Positions 27,096 to 35,928 of a DNA stretch of 64,000 bases are shown in pieces. Location of the stretch: positions 347,678 through 411,677 of the forward strand of contig JACIWX010000003.1 of assembly GCA_014360755.1 (NCBI GenBank), in the 5' to 3' direction. A model generated the notes under the pieces. The model was given only the letters and a program-made list of their open reading frames with translations, made no database searches and was not told where the DNA came from. Position numbers and translations under genes: made by a program. Numbering within the stretch: position 1 is the stretch's first letter; each line of letters starts with the position of its first letter. This DNA comes from Chloroflexota bacterium. Its GTDB lineage: Bacteria; Chloroflexota; Anaerolineae; UBA2200.

Positions 27096-28190
27096 ATGGC
27101 TGCAACCCTTGCCAGCACGCCAAGGGAGGACGGCTTCCGCATGCCTGCCGAGTTTGAGGGACACGCTGGCTGTTGGATGCTGTGGCCAGAGCGCCCTGAT
27201 GTCTGGCGGCTGGGGGCCAAGCCGGCGCAGCGGGCTTTTGCTGCTGTTGCTATGGCGATTGCCCGCTACGAAGCAGTGACAATGGGTGTTTCTGCCCAAC
27301 AGTTCCTCCATGCGCGTCGCATTTTGCCTGACTATATCCGGGTGGTCGAGATGTCTTACAATGACTGCTGGATCCGCGATTGTGGACCTACTTTTGTCAT
27401 CAATGACAGAGGCGAGGTACGCGGCGTTGACTGGGAGTTCAATGCGTGGGGCGGGCTCAGTGGCGGTGCTTATTTCCCTTGGGATCAAGATGCGTTGGTC
27501 GCGCGCAAGGTGCTGGAGATCGAACGTGTGGATCGTTACCCTGCGCAGATGGTGCTGGAGGGCGGCTCTATCCATGTGGATGGCGAAGGCACGCTGCTGA
27601 CTACGGAAGAATGCCTGTTGAATCCCAACCGCAATCCCCACATGACCAAGGAGGAGATTGAGGCGAATTTGCGCTCGTACCTTGGGGTTGAGAAAATCAT
27701 CTGGTTGGGCAAGGGCATTTGTGGAGACGAAACCAGTGGGCATGTAGACAATTTGTGCTGCTTTATCCGTCCAGGGGTGGTGGCGCTAACCTGGACCGAT
27801 GACCGTGCAGATCCACAGTACGAGATCTCTCTCGATGCGTATGAACGGCTGAAATCAGCTACAGATGCGCGGGGCCGCAAATTGCAAATCCACAAGATCC
27901 ACCAACCAGGACCGTTATACCTCACTCAGGAGGAGAGCGAGGGCATTGACATCGTGGAGGGCACACGTTACCGCAAGGCAGGGGACCGCTTGCCCGCTTC
28001 ATACATCAACTTCTACATTGCCAATGGTGGTGTCATCGTACCTACTTTTGATGACCCGCACGATGAAGAAGCGTTGCAGACACTACAGGCGCTTTTCCCC
28101 ACACGTGAGGTGGTCGGCGTGCCTGCGCGCGAGATCTTACTGGGTGGAGGCAACATCCACTGCATTACACAACAACAGCCTCGGGGGTAA
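27096..28190 (+). CDS. aguA: agmatine deiminase
   Basis: AguA hydrolyses agmatine to N-carbamoylputrescine and ammonia in polyamine synthesis. The 364-residue protein has [31 protein letters not shown] (substrate-binding and catalytic Asp), [33 protein letters not shown] (catalytic His and Asp) and [13 protein letters not shown] with catalytic Cys356, in the canonical order. AGGAGG lies 7 nt before the ATG. It follows the AIM24 gene by about 90 bp. An N-carbamoylputrescine amidase, the usual partner, is not in this window. Confidence 0.97.
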   Translation: MAATLASTPREDGFRMPAEFEGHAGCWMLWPERPDVWRLGAKPAQRAFAAVAMAIARYEAVTMGVSAQQFLHARRILPDYIRVVEMSYNDCWIRDCGPTFVINDRGEVRGVDWEFNAWGGLSGGAYFPWDQDALVARKVLEIERVDRYPAQMVLEGGSIHVDGEGTLLTTEECLLNPNRNPHMTKEEIEANLRSYLGVEKIIWLGKGICGDETSGHVDNLCCFIRPGVVALTWTDDRADPQYEISLDAYERLKSATDARGRKLQIHKIHQPGPLYLTQEESEGIDIVEGTRYRKAGDRLPASYINFYIANGGVIVPTFDDPHDEEALQTLQALFPTREVVGVPAREILLGGGNIHCITQQQPRG

Positions 28191-28204
28191 TGCCGGTTTG
28201 GTTC

Positions 28205-29890
28205 CTACCATCCGCTGGCTTTGAACACAGACTGGAGCAGTGCCCTTCGCTCTTCCGTGGTCATGGGCCTTGGCTGGCTATAGTCCTCGAGCACAAAGGT
28301 GAGCAATTCGGTGGCAATATGACGGCCTTGGTAAATTACATGGCGGTCTACGATTTCCTGCCGAGAGCCGAGTGACCACATCTGGTCAAAGAAGAGGTTG
28401 CCCAAGCCATAGTGGATGAATCCACCTTTATAGAATTCGATGGCTTGGGGATGATGAGCCTGGCTCCCGCTGACGATGACAGCTCCTGCATCCACCATGC
28501 TGCGAAAGTCTGCTTGCTGCTGTGGTGTTGGTTCGTACTGGTAGAATTCCCAGTATTGCAAAGTTACAATAGGCACATCTACCTGAGCCTTGAGCCGAGC
28601 AATTTCCGCATATAGGTATTCCATCTCGCAAGGTGCGGCTCCAGGGCTGTCTGCGGTGGCCCAGGCGTACTCTGGGCCCACGGGATTACAGCCAACGAAG
28701 GCAAAACGGTTGCCGTTGCGCTCTATCACCAAGGGCTTACGAGCCTCCTCCAGGTTTGCTCCGCCCCCAAAATAGGGCCAGCCTTCTTTGCGGTACATTT
28801 CCAGCGTAGCCAGCATGGCTTCTGAGCCATAATCCTTCACATGGTTGCCCGTCAGTTCGATGACATCTGTACCGACAGCACGTAGCAACTCGATGTAACG
28901 CGGGGCACTGCAGAAAGCCAGTGATTTCTGGTTGGGATCGGGCGTAGGGCACTTGTCCGTAAATGGTATTTCATTGCTAATGTGGGTCAAGTCAGCATTT
29001 CGCAGTACGGTACCGATCTTTTCGGCGGGGTAGAGAACGCCCTTGAGTTCCATGCGGTGAGCGATGCCGCGCGTTAGGGCAGTTACACCGGTCATCACCA
29101 ACACGGTCATGCGCTCTGGGTCGCGATTGGTGATGACTTTCCCGTCCGGAAGCAGTTCTTTGGCTAGTTCTTCAGCCTTGTCCCCTGCCGCCCCAATAGA
29201 TACAGACAGGGGATAATCCTCTACATCAAGCCCTTTATCGAGCACACTCGCCCCATCCACGGTGAGCACTTTCCACCGAGGCTCCAATTTGTGGAAGGGA
29301 ACAATCGCCCAGGCGTAAGGGCGGGCGGTCCACGCAGCATCGAGCAGATCCGCTGCGTCTGTTACCGTGATGGGTGCCTTGGCGCTCGATGGCCCCAGCA
29401 GAGCATGAAGCATCCCCGAGGTCTCCGGCGTAACAAAGAGGGTGGGAACCTTCTTGCCATCAGAGAGTTCAGCCAGCGCGTCAGTTTCCCCTGCCCAGAA
29501 ACGTTGGATGTCCACCCACTGCACGTCATCTGCCAGCGTCGGAAAAGGGGCTACGACCGCGTAAACCCAGCGAGCCAGTGCAACTGGATAGCTCATGCCC
29601 ACGCGCAAATCCGCTCCTTCGGCGGAGGAAGCGGTAGTGACATCGCGCTTCGCCTGTCCGATACCTGAAAGAAGGGGAAGTGTGTTGGCAATCAGGTCCC
29701 TGATGGCGATGGGCACGGCCGGATCCACCCAGACGCGTAACGGAGCAGGTGTAGGCGTGGGCGTCGGAGGAGGCGGGGTAGCCGTCGCTGTTACAGTGGG
29801 CGTCGGAGTTGGCACAGGAGTAGGAGTGCTGGCAGCACAGCCAGTGATCAGGATAGCGAGCAATAATGTAATGGCTGCAATTCTGGACAT
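28205..29890 (-). CDS. CapA-family (PGA_cap metallophosphatase-like) lipoprotein with extra N-terminal domain
   Basis: The 561-residue protein starts with a lipoprotein signal whose lipobox is ITGC (Cys18), then a Thr/Pro/Ala spacer. Residues about 50-265 form an alpha/beta region that resembles periplasmic binding proteins (LRVWVDPAVPIAIRDL, DVQWVDIQRFWAG). The C-terminal half is the CapA domain, with VLVMTGVTALTRG, NADLTHISNEIPF, IELTGNHVKDYG and IVSGSQAHHPQAIE, a metallophosphatase-like metal set. CapA proteins act in poly-gamma-glutamate or capsule handling, though the biochemical reaction is unproven. Capsule synthesis partners (capB/capC) are absent here. Confidence 0.85.
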   Translation of the reverse strand: MSRIAAITLLLAILITGCAASTPTPVPTPTPTVTATATPPPPTPTPTPAPLRVWVDPAVPIAIRDLIANTLPLLSGIGQAKRDVTTASSAEGADLRVGMSYPVALARWVYAVVAPFPTLADDVQWVDIQRFWAGETDALAELSDGKKVPTLFVTPETSGMLHALLGPSSAKAPITVTDAADLLDAAWTARPYAWAIVPFHKLEPRWKVLTVDGASVLDKGLDVEDYPLSVSIGAAGDKAEELAKELLPDGKVITNRDPERMTVLVMTGVTALTRGIAHRMELKGVLYPAEKIGTVLRNADLTHISNEIPFTDKCPTPDPNQKSLAFCSAPRYIELLRAVGTDVIELTGNHVKDYGSEAMLATLEMYRKEGWPYFGGGANLEEARKPLVIERNGNRFAFVGCNPVGPEYAWATADSPGAAPCEMEYLYAEIARLKAQVDVPIVTLQYWEFYQYEPTPQQQADFRSMVDAGAVIVSGSQAHHPQAIEFYKGGFIHYGLGNLFFDQMWSLGSRQEIVDRHVIYQGRHIATELLTFVLEDYSQPRPMTTEERRALLQSVFKASGW

Positions 29891-29974
29891 GGCAGTTTCT
29901 CTGAAAGACTATCGGCTTGTTGCTGCCAGCACGGTTGCCCTTGCTCGCTCAGCGCCAGTCTTTGCCCTCTCGGT

Positions 29975-29999
29975 GGTGAGAAAGGCGCTTTTTCTCACC
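29975..29999 (-). other. stem-loop over the stop codon of the oxidoreductase gene
   Basis: GGTGAGAAA (29975-29983) pairs with TTTCTCACC (29991-29999), loop of 7. It overlaps the TGA at 29995-29997 of the reverse-strand aldehyde oxidoreductase gene. No clear T-run follows, so it may stabilise the mRNA end or act as an imperfect terminator. Confidence 0.4.
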
Positions 30000-32166
30000 G
30001 GAGATGCTCCTCTAGCAGAGCTACCACATCTGGGTAGTCAATGCCCAGGCGCTTTACCGTCTCTAGAGTAGGGATCCCTTGTGCGTTCCAGCCACGGCGT
30101 TTGTACACAGCATCTATCAGCGACTCATAGCGCTGCTCGCGGTACTTGCGTAGGGCAGCGAGCTTTTCCTCAGTGCTTTTGCCCTCCGGCTCAAAACCAA
30201 TCTCCCGCAATTGCTGGTCGTAACGCTCCGCACGGGATTCGTATTCCTCGACTGTGACCGGTCCCATCGAGCGGTAGGGGATGGCATCGTGCTCCCGGGT
30301 GCCAAAGCCCATCTTGAGGTTGAAGATACGCTGGAAATTGTAGACCCTTTCCGACATCAGGACCAGGTCCTCGGGTTCTTTGACGTCCTCCCGCCCAGTC
30401 ACGGCGGTGAACAATTGGATGTAATTGCGCACATGCTCTGGCACCCGTGCTGCGAGGCGTGGTGGATACTTTCTTTTGTTGTCCGCAGGTTCCACGTCGT
30501 TCCAAGGCAATTTGCACAAGCCATTGAGGCTGAACCAGGTGCGGAACATGGGGAAATAGTGCAGCGCCTCCGCCTTGTCTTCAAAGGTTGGGATTTGCTT
30601 GGTCACGGCATCCATGAAGATGAGCCAGGCTTCGTCATGTTGCGGGCCTTTGTTCGCCAGGCCGTAGCCACCTTGCTGTGCCACGGATTCCTTAGACACG
30701 TACTCGGAATACTCCAAGCCCTTGCATTCCATGCCGATGTCCTGCAGAAATGCTGGATCCGCACCGTACTTCTCGGCAAAGAGCTGCTTCATGCGGCGCA
30801 CGCCCTGTCCCACGATGACACCAAAGCCCTTGCCCTGCCCCATCTGGTGCAAGGTTTCCAACAGCGCCTCGGCATTGCCAAAGCGTAGTTCTAGGCCGCC
30901 TGTCCTTTCTTTGTTGAGAATGCCTGCTTCGTAGCATTCCATAGCAAAAGCCAACGCTGTGCCAAAGGAAATGGTGTCAATTCCATACGTATCGCAGTAA
31001 AAATTCGCTTCCAGCACAGCGTGTGGCTCGAAAACGCCACAATTCGAGCCCACGCCAGCGATAGTTTCATATTCTGGGCCATCTACATGAACCCACTGGC
31101 CTTGGTACGGTCCAGTGCGTGGCTGGAAGCGTTCTACACACTTAGAGCATGCTAGCGTGCACCCATACCAGCAACCATCGGGAATGCCCAGGCTGAAGTA
31201 TTTCCTGAATTCCGTGTTGTACAGTTTCGTGGCTTCGGGATGCGAACCGTAGCGGAAGTTGTGCACGGGCAGCAAATCGAACTCGTTCATGATGCTGACC
31301 AGATAAGGCGTGCCGTTGCTGCGCATGTCATTCATGATGGGGTCCTGTTCGTAGATCTCGCGGTGCATCCTCTTGCCTACTTCGGTCAGTTCAGCCCAGT
31401 TGGCTGGGCCATTCGAGTCCCCCGTCACGCCGATGTATTTTACCACTAGGGCTTTGACCTTCTTGTGGCGTAAGACGGTGCCAATACCGCCGCGGCCGGC
31501 TTGTTTCAGGCGCACGAACTTGCGTCTTGGGTCATAGAAGCTCACATTCAGGCAACCCATCAGCGTATGTTCGGCGCCTGGGCCGGTGGAGACGGAAGAG
31601 ATGCCTATCCTCTCCTCTGGCGTCTCGGCAAAGAGCTCCAGGAGTTGTTCAGGTAAGACATGGTTGTCATCAGCCAGCGCAGGGGCAGCGATGATCTGTA
31701 CGAGGCCCTTGTTGCCATCTACGAAGATGATCACCTCTTTATCTGACTTGCCTTGGACTTCGATGGCATCCCAGCCTGCGAATTTGAGCAGAGGGCCAAA
31801 GTGTCCGCCCACATTGCTGTCCATAACAGTGCCGGTAAGTGGGGAGAGGCTTACGGCGATGGATTTCCCCGAGCCGGGGTAAACGGTCGTGCCCCCAATG
31901 GGGCCGGAGGAGAGGATTACCTCGTTTTCTGGGTCATTCCAACGGGTAGTGCCCTTTACAGCGTTCCAGAGCAGCCAGAGCCCAAACCCACGTCCGCCGA
32001 CAAAGGTGTGCTTCATCTTCTCATCCACCGGTTTGGCGGCAATGGTATAGTCCGATACATTGACATAAAGCGTCTGATTTGCATAGCCGCGTTCGACTTT
32101 CGGAGGCGTATACCGGTATTCAGCCAGGATTTGCAATGCTGTTTGCTTTTTCTCTACCGCTTTCAT
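29995..32166 (-). CDS. aldehyde:ferredoxin oxidoreductase-family tungsten/molybdopterin enzyme
   Basis: The 723-residue protein is an AOR homologue. AOR enzymes oxidise aldehydes to acids, or the reverse, using a bis-tungstopterin and one [4Fe-4S] cluster. Visible family segments are GGRGFGLWLLW near residue 57, SSGPIGGT, GKSIAVSLSPLTG, and the GRGGIGTVLRHKKVKALVV segment. The cluster ligands are likely among C332, C336, C340 and C343 (CWYGCTLACSKC) and C551 in NGLCKLPWND. It is longer than classic AOR of about 600 residues, with an added N-terminal 30 residues and C-terminal helices. Its ATG overlaps the ferredoxin stop by 4 nt, so the two are translated together. Confidence 0.88.
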   Translation of the reverse strand: MKAVEKKQTALQILAEYRYTPPKVERGYANQTLYVNVSDYTIAAKPVDEKMKHTFVGGRGFGLWLLWNAVKGTTRWNDPENEVILSSGPIGGTTVYPGSGKSIAVSLSPLTGTVMDSNVGGHFGPLLKFAGWDAIEVQGKSDKEVIIFVDGNKGLVQIIAAPALADDNHVLPEQLLELFAETPEERIGISSVSTGPGAEHTLMGCLNVSFYDPRRKFVRLKQAGRGGIGTVLRHKKVKALVVKYIGVTGDSNGPANWAELTEVGKRMHREIYEQDPIMNDMRSNGTPYLVSIMNEFDLLPVHNFRYGSHPEATKLYNTEFRKYFSLGIPDGCWYGCTLACSKCVERFQPRTGPYQGQWVHVDGPEYETIAGVGSNCGVFEPHAVLEANFYCDTYGIDTISFGTALAFAMECYEAGILNKERTGGLELRFGNAEALLETLHQMGQGKGFGVIVGQGVRRMKQLFAEKYGADPAFLQDIGMECKGLEYSEYVSKESVAQQGGYGLANKGPQHDEAWLIFMDAVTKQIPTFEDKAEALHYFPMFRTWFSLNGLCKLPWNDVEPADNKRKYPPRLAARVPEHVRNYIQLFTAVTGREDVKEPEDLVLMSERVYNFQRIFNLKMGFGTREHDAIPYRSMGPVTVEEYESRAERYDQQLREIGFEPEGKSTEEKLAALRKYREQRYESLIDAVYKRRGWNAQGIPTLETVKRLGIDYPDVVALLEEHLR

Positions 32167-32606
32167 GATGCCACCACCTTCATCCGTTTTTCTGTTTCGG
32201 TCAAGGGCGCCTCAGGCAAGTCCTCTATAGACAGAGCGCCTGTGGGGCATGCCTTGGCGCATTCACCACATGCAATGCACTTGAACGGGACCACGTAGTC
32301 AGGATGGATGTACATAGCCAGGATAGGACAAAAACCGACACAAGAGAGGCAACCAGTGCACAGTTTTTTGTTGATACGTACAATGCCATGCCTGTCACGG
32401 GTGAGAGCTAGGACAGGGCAAATGTCTATGCACTCGCCACATTGGTTGCAGACGGTTGCCTGGTATCGGCCTGGCTGGTCTTCTGATGCGGAGATACGGA
32501 TGGCTGACTTTTCTGCGTTGACTTCTTTGAACCACGTCTGAGAACAGGTCTCTTCGCAGACGCGACAGCCATCGCACAGTTGGGGGTTGAAGACGAGTAC
32601 TTTCAT
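32163..32606 (-). CDS. four-cluster ferredoxin-like electron-transfer subunit
   Basis: The 147-residue protein has sixteen cysteines in four C-x2-C-x2-C-x3-C groups (C11-C21, C53-C63, C83-C93, C110-C120), each with the cluster geometry, predicting four [4Fe-4S] clusters. Such polyferredoxins pair with AOR-family catalytic subunits and carry electrons to or from ferredoxin or a membrane complex. AGGAGGAG lies upstream of the ATG at a slightly long spacing. It is the first gene of a two-gene unit with the oxidoreductase and has a plausible promoter 70-100 bp upstream. Cytoplasmic, since no signal peptide is visible. Confidence 0.92.
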   Translation of the reverse strand: MKVLVFNPQLCDGCRVCEETCSQTWFKEVNAEKSAIRISASEDQPGRYQATVCNQCGECIDICPVLALTRDRHGIVRINKKLCTGCLSCVGFCPILAMYIHPDYVVPFKCIACGECAKACPTGALSIEDLPEAPLTETEKRMKVVAS

Positions 32607-32647
32607 CTTTAACAGTCTCCTCCTGCGATGTAGATGCTAGCGCCATT

Positions 32648-32660
32648 GCTATGGCATAGC
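32648..32660. promoter_or_regulatory. 13-bp palindrome in the oxidoreductase leader (possible operator)
   Basis: GCTATGGCATAGC is a perfect palindrome around a central G. It lies just downstream of the predicted transcript start of the ferredoxin-oxidoreductase unit, where a repressor could bind. No family can be named. Confidence 0.35.
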
Positions 32661-32675
32661 CACGAATCTGGGGCA

Positions 32676-32705
32676 ATTGTAGCGCAAACTGCCCCTTCGA
32701 GGCAA
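32676..32705 (-). promoter_or_regulatory. sigma-70-type promoter of the ferredoxin/oxidoreductase unit
   Basis: Reverse-strand TTGCCT (32700-32705, 4/6) and TACAAT (32676-32681, 5/6) have an 18-bp spacer. The -35 box lies about 20 bp from the end of the MITE-like repeat. Confidence 0.5.
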
Positions 32706-32722
32706 ATGAGCGGTGCATGAGG

Positions 32723-32916
32723 GTGTGGAAAATCTTGTCACCCTAGGTGAAGCGAAGAGCCTGCCCTGAGTATAACGAAGGGGTCTCGCGTAACTTTAGC
32801 CGTATTTCCCCGAGCACTGCGAGATGCTTCACTTTCCCTTCGCTTTCCCTTCGCTTCGCTCAGGGCAAGGCTCAGGGCAAAGGTTCAGCATGGCATTGGA
32901 AGGGCTTTTTCAACCC
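32723..32916 (+). repeat. MITE-like repeat, copy A
   Basis: This stretch is nearly the reverse complement of 35586-35768. It begins GTGTGGAAAATCTTGTCA and ends GGGCTTTTTCAACC. Its two halves are partly complementary (CTGCCCTGAG near one end, CTCAGGGCA near the other; CGAAGGG against CCCTTCG), so it can fold into a long imperfect hairpin. Relative to copy B it has a short duplication giving two CTCAGGGCA units. No open frame of note. It fills much of the 530-bp gap before the inositol phosphate synthase gene. Confidence 0.85.
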
Positions 32917-33029
32917 CCTCGTGGAAAGGCTATTCGGTATATGTGTCTTCTCCTGTTTTGCTAACGTTGAAGGTGCTGATGAGAGTTTCTCTGTTCCGGT
33001 GCCTCTTCTAGCCGAGTCCTCCAGCCGTT

Positions 33030-33058
33030 TTGGCGATTCCGATTGAATTCAGTACACT
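33030..33058 (+). promoter_or_regulatory. sigma-70-type promoter of the inositol-1-phosphate synthase gene
   Basis: TTGGCG (33030-33035, 4/6) and TACACT (33053-33058, 4/6) have a 17-bp spacer, giving a leader of about 80 nt. Confidence 0.45.
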
Positions 33059-33076
33059 AATGCGCTGTGTGCGAAT

Positions 33077-33099
33077 CCCGAGTTGCCCTCGGGTGTTTT
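33077..33099 (+). terminator. hairpin with T-tract inside the inositol-1-phosphate synthase leader
   Basis: CCCGAG (33077-33082) and CTCGGG (33088-33093) form a GC-rich stem with a 5-nt loop, followed by TGTTTTG. It lies between the predicted transcript start and the start codon, so it may act as an attenuator. Alternatively it is a remnant terminator. Confidence 0.4.
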
Positions 33100-33143
33100 G
33101 TAGTGTGCGGTGATCTCAAATTGCAGAAAGGAGTGTGAAGACA

Positions 33144-34220
33144 TTGGCTAAAATCAGGGTAGCAATCATCGGCGTGGGCAATTGTGCCTCATCTCTGGTG
33201 CAGGGGGTGCATTTTTATAAAGATGCTCCAGATGATGAATTCGTGCCCGGTTTGATGCATGTCCGTTTGGGCGGGTATCATATCGGCGATATTGAATTCA
33301 GCGCTGCCTTCGACATTGATCAGAACAAAGTGGGCAAGGATCTGTCGGAGGCGATCTTCACAGCACCCAATAACACATACAAATTCTGCGATGTGCCCCA
33401 CTTGGGCGTCCCAGTCTCGCGCGGCATGACGCATGACGGACTGGGGAAGTACCTCAAAGAGATTATCAAGAAAGCGCCTGGTTCAACTGCGGATGTAGTG
33501 GGCATTCTCAAGGATACAGGGACAGATGTGGTGGTCAACTATTTGCCCGTAGGCAGCGAAATGGCTACTAAGTGGTATGTGGAGCAGATCCTCGATGCCG
33601 GCTGTGGTTTTGTGAACTGCATCCCGGTCTTTATTGCCCGTGAGGAGTATTGGCAGCGGCGCTTTCAAGAACGCGGGCTGCCCATGATCGGGGATGACAT
33701 CAAATCCCAGGTTGGGGCTACCATCACCCATCGCGTCCTGACTTCGCTTTTCCGCGACCGGGGCGTGCGATTGGAGCGTACCTATCAACTCAATTTTGGC
33801 GGAAACACCGACTTTTACAACATGCTGGAGCGGGAACGTCTGGAGTCGAAGAAGATTTCCAAGACGAACGCTGTAACCAGTATGTTGGATTACGAACTGG
33901 ACCCGGGCAATGTCCATGTAGGACCTAGCGATTATGTACCCTGGCTGACCGACCGCAAGTGGTGTTATATCCGTATGGAGGGCACTACCTTTGGCAATGT
34001 GCCGCTGAACCTGGAATGCAAGCTGGAAGTATGGGATTCCCCTAATTCGGCGGGAGTAGTCGTGGATGCAATCCGTTGTTGTAAATTGGCGTTGGACAGA
34101 AAACTGAGTGGTACATTGATTGGCCCTTCTGCCTACTTTATGAAATCCCCGCCTGTACAGTACCCTGATGACCAAGCCAAGGCGATGGTGGAGGCGTTTA
34201 TCGCCGGGGAAGGGCAATAG
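33144..34220 (+). CDS. ino1: inositol-3-phosphate synthase
   Basis: This NAD-dependent enzyme converts glucose-6-phosphate to 1D-myo-inositol 3-phosphate, the first step to inositol lipids and related solutes. The 358-residue protein starts with the Rossmann segment [16 protein letters not shown]. Family segments include [62 protein letters not shown] and KWCYIRMEG, as in prokaryotic inositol synthases. TTG 33144 is chosen because AAAGGAG is 10 nt upstream; the in-frame GTG at 33135 would be 1 nt from it. A promoter and a leader hairpin precede it. Confidence 0.93.
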   Translation: MAKIRVAIIGVGNCASSLVQGVHFYKDAPDDEFVPGLMHVRLGGYHIGDIEFSAAFDIDQNKVGKDLSEAIFTAPNNTYKFCDVPHLGVPVSRGMTHDGLGKYLKEIIKKAPGSTADVVGILKDTGTDVVVNYLPVGSEMATKWYVEQILDAGCGFVNCIPVFIAREEYWQRRFQERGLPMIGDDIKSQVGATITHRVLTSLFRDRGVRLERTYQLNFGGNTDFYNMLERERLESKKISKTNAVTSMLDYELDPGNVHVGPSDYVPWLTDRKWCYIRMEGTTFGNVPLNLECKLEVWDSPNSAGVVVDAIRCCKLALDRKLSGTLIGPSAYFMKSPPVQYPDDQAKAMVEAFIAGEGQ

Positions 34221-34245
34221 GGGATATTGGGCACATAGTAGTGAG

Positions 34246-34273
34246 AGAGGCGGGATGACACCATCCCGCCTCT
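34246..34273. terminator. stem-loop between convergent genes
   Basis: AGAGGCGGGATG (34246-34257) and CATCCCGCCTCT (34262-34273) form a perfect 12-bp stem with a 4-nt loop, midway between ino1 and the reverse-strand FemAB gene. A T-run is lacking on both sides, so termination would rely on the stem strength. Confidence 0.6.
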
Positions 34274-34297
34274 TGCTGTAAAGAGAGCAAGGCCTGG

Positions 34298-35368
34298 CTA
34301 TTTCTTCCAAAATTTCCACAAGGTGGTGAGGAGGTGGTAGAGGGGCTTGTTGTAGATGTAGTCATAAGCGCCCACATAGCGTACTTCTCTGCCCCCAAAC
34401 CCCCGTTTGAAGCGGTATAACCCGCCCATGCCTGTGCTCAATATGCCTTGTTCTTCCGCCAAGGCGATATCGGAGCCAATTTCGCTTTCATCCACGTCAG
34501 GGATACCCCATAAGTCGTACGTTTCACAGCCTTTGGCTTTAGCCCAGCGCATCGCTTCCCACTGTAAGAGGTAGGTGGGCATGCGCTGCCGTTCTTCGTC
34601 AGAAGAGGCGCCGTACATGTACCAAGCCTTTTTGCCCCAGGTGAACACCATAATCGCTGCCAGAGTTTTTGCTCCGTATTGGGCTAGGAACAATGCAACC
34701 GCATCTTGGGCGGAGAAGAGCTGCCAGGCTTGGGTATAGTAGCTCTGCGTGTGGATGCCAAATCCGGCGCGTTGCCCCGTAATCTTCAGCAGTTCGTAGA
34801 AGAGGGGCAGGTCTTCTACAGTTCCCATGCGCACGGAGACTCCTTTACGTTGAGCAAGCCGGATGTTGTAGCGGGTCTTGGCTTTCATCTGGGCGAGTAT
34901 TGCGTCTTCATCTTGCGTCAAATCAATGAGCACAGTACGGCGGGGCTGAACCGTTTGTTGGCTGGGAACAAATCCTTGTGCTTCGAGCCAGCCATATGTG
35001 GACTTCGCTTCTTCCCAATCAGGCTCCATTTTGAGGAAAACCGCCCGTTGACGGCGGCATGCAGTGTGTAGAGCGGACAATAGGGCTTGAGTGGCGGGTT
35101 CGTCCAGGGCAGAGGGACTAACCAGTGGGCCCTTGGGGATATAAGCAGTGGTCAGCGAACCAATAGGCAATGGGCGAAACAAAACTTGTGCTGCAGCCAC
35201 TACTTGGTCTCCTTCGACGGCAGCAATACGCAACGGTCGCCATCCAAAAAGGGCTTTGAAATCACCCCATGTCCAAGACTGCAGCACGTGGCTTGTTGGC
35301 GCGCGCTTGACGAACTCGTTCCATGTTTGAGGGGCAATGCCTTTGTCTACCGATGTATGGATATGCAT
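34298..35368 (-). CDS. FemAB/FemX-like aminoacyltransferase (GNAT)
   Basis: The 356-residue protein resembles Fem-type peptidyltransferases, which add amino acids from aminoacyl-tRNA to the peptidoglycan bridge. Visible segments are HVLQSWTWGDFKALFGW, GPLVSP, LIDLTQDEDAILAQMKAKTRYNIRLAQR, HTQSYYTQAWQLF, TYLLQWEAMRWAKAKGCETYDLWGIPD and LYRFKRGFGGREVRYVGAYD. All are typical of the two GNAT-like halves. ATG 35368 is preferred to longer in-frame starts, which add unrelated residues. A TATAAT lies 12 nt upstream and no Shine-Dalgarno site is present. It may also be a lipid or capsule modifier. Single gene between a hairpin and the second MITE-like repeat. Confidence 0.85.
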   Translation of the reverse strand: MHIHTSVDKGIAPQTWNEFVKRAPTSHVLQSWTWGDFKALFGWRPLRIAAVEGDQVVAAAQVLFRPLPIGSLTTAYIPKGPLVSPSALDEPATQALLSALHTACRRQRAVFLKMEPDWEEAKSTYGWLEAQGFVPSQQTVQPRRTVLIDLTQDEDAILAQMKAKTRYNIRLAQRKGVSVRMGTVEDLPLFYELLKITGQRAGFGIHTQSYYTQAWQLFSAQDAVALFLAQYGAKTLAAIMVFTWGKKAWYMYGASSDEERQRMPTYLLQWEAMRWAKAKGCETYDLWGIPDVDESEIGSDIALAEEQGILSTGMGGLYRFKRGFGGREVRYVGAYDYIYNKPLYHLLTTLWKFWKK

Positions 35369-35380
35369 GGGTCTGGTTAT

Positions 35381-35386
35381 ATTATA
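35381..35386 (-). promoter_or_regulatory. -10 box close to the FemAB start
   Basis: Reverse-strand TATAAT is 12 nt before the ATG, predicting a leader of only about 5 nt. The -35 region has no good match. Confidence 0.35.
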
Positions 35387-35585
35387 CAAAGAGCAGGCAT
35401 GAACAGAAAAAGGCGATGGGTTGACCTCAAAGAACACCTTGCGGTAGTACCTTGGCTGCGATTGCTGGCGTATCTTTTCAGCCATTGCTACGTCATGTAG
35501 AAAAGGGGGATACTTATTGCTCGTGCTCTGCGAGCAAAGGCTGTGTTTTGCGTCTGGGTCACAGCCTATAACCCCCATTATGAGG

Positions 35586-35768
35586 GTGTTGAAAAAGCCC
35601 TTCCAACTGTCATGCTGAACCTTTGCCCTGAGCGAAGCGAAGGGAAAGCGAAGGGGAAGTGAAGCATCTCGCAGTGCTCGGGGAAATACGGCTAAAGTTA
35701 CGCGAGACCCCTTCGTTGTACTCAGGGCAGGCTCTTCGCTTTGCTCAGGATGACAAGATTTTCAACAC
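35586..35768 (-). repeat. MITE-like repeat, copy B
   Basis: The 183-bp element has perfect 10-bp terminal inverted repeats, GTGTTGAAAA and TTTTCAACAC. Its reverse complement matches copy A (32723-32916) along the whole length with scattered differences. No target duplication is obvious. It lies between FemAB and the promoter of the giant gene. Confidence 0.88.
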
Positions 35769-35826
35769 TTTCCATTTATAACGTTGTCAATATACTGTGA
35801 TGTTACTTTTTCGCAACTACTTGCTT

Positions 35827-35856
35827 TTGACAAGGTCAGACAATGCAATATATAAT
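35827..35856 (+). promoter_or_regulatory. perfect-consensus sigma-70 promoter of the giant surface protein gene
   Basis: TTGACA (35827-35832) and TATAAT (35851-35856) are both exact, with an 18-bp spacer. The transcript start would be about 65 nt before the start codon. The best promoter on the forward strand of the window. Confidence 0.85.
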
Positions 35857-35928
35857 GTTGTTTAATTACGCGCGAGATGAATCTAGCAAGCGAAGGAAGT
35901 CACCATGACCTATAGGGAGGCATATCCT

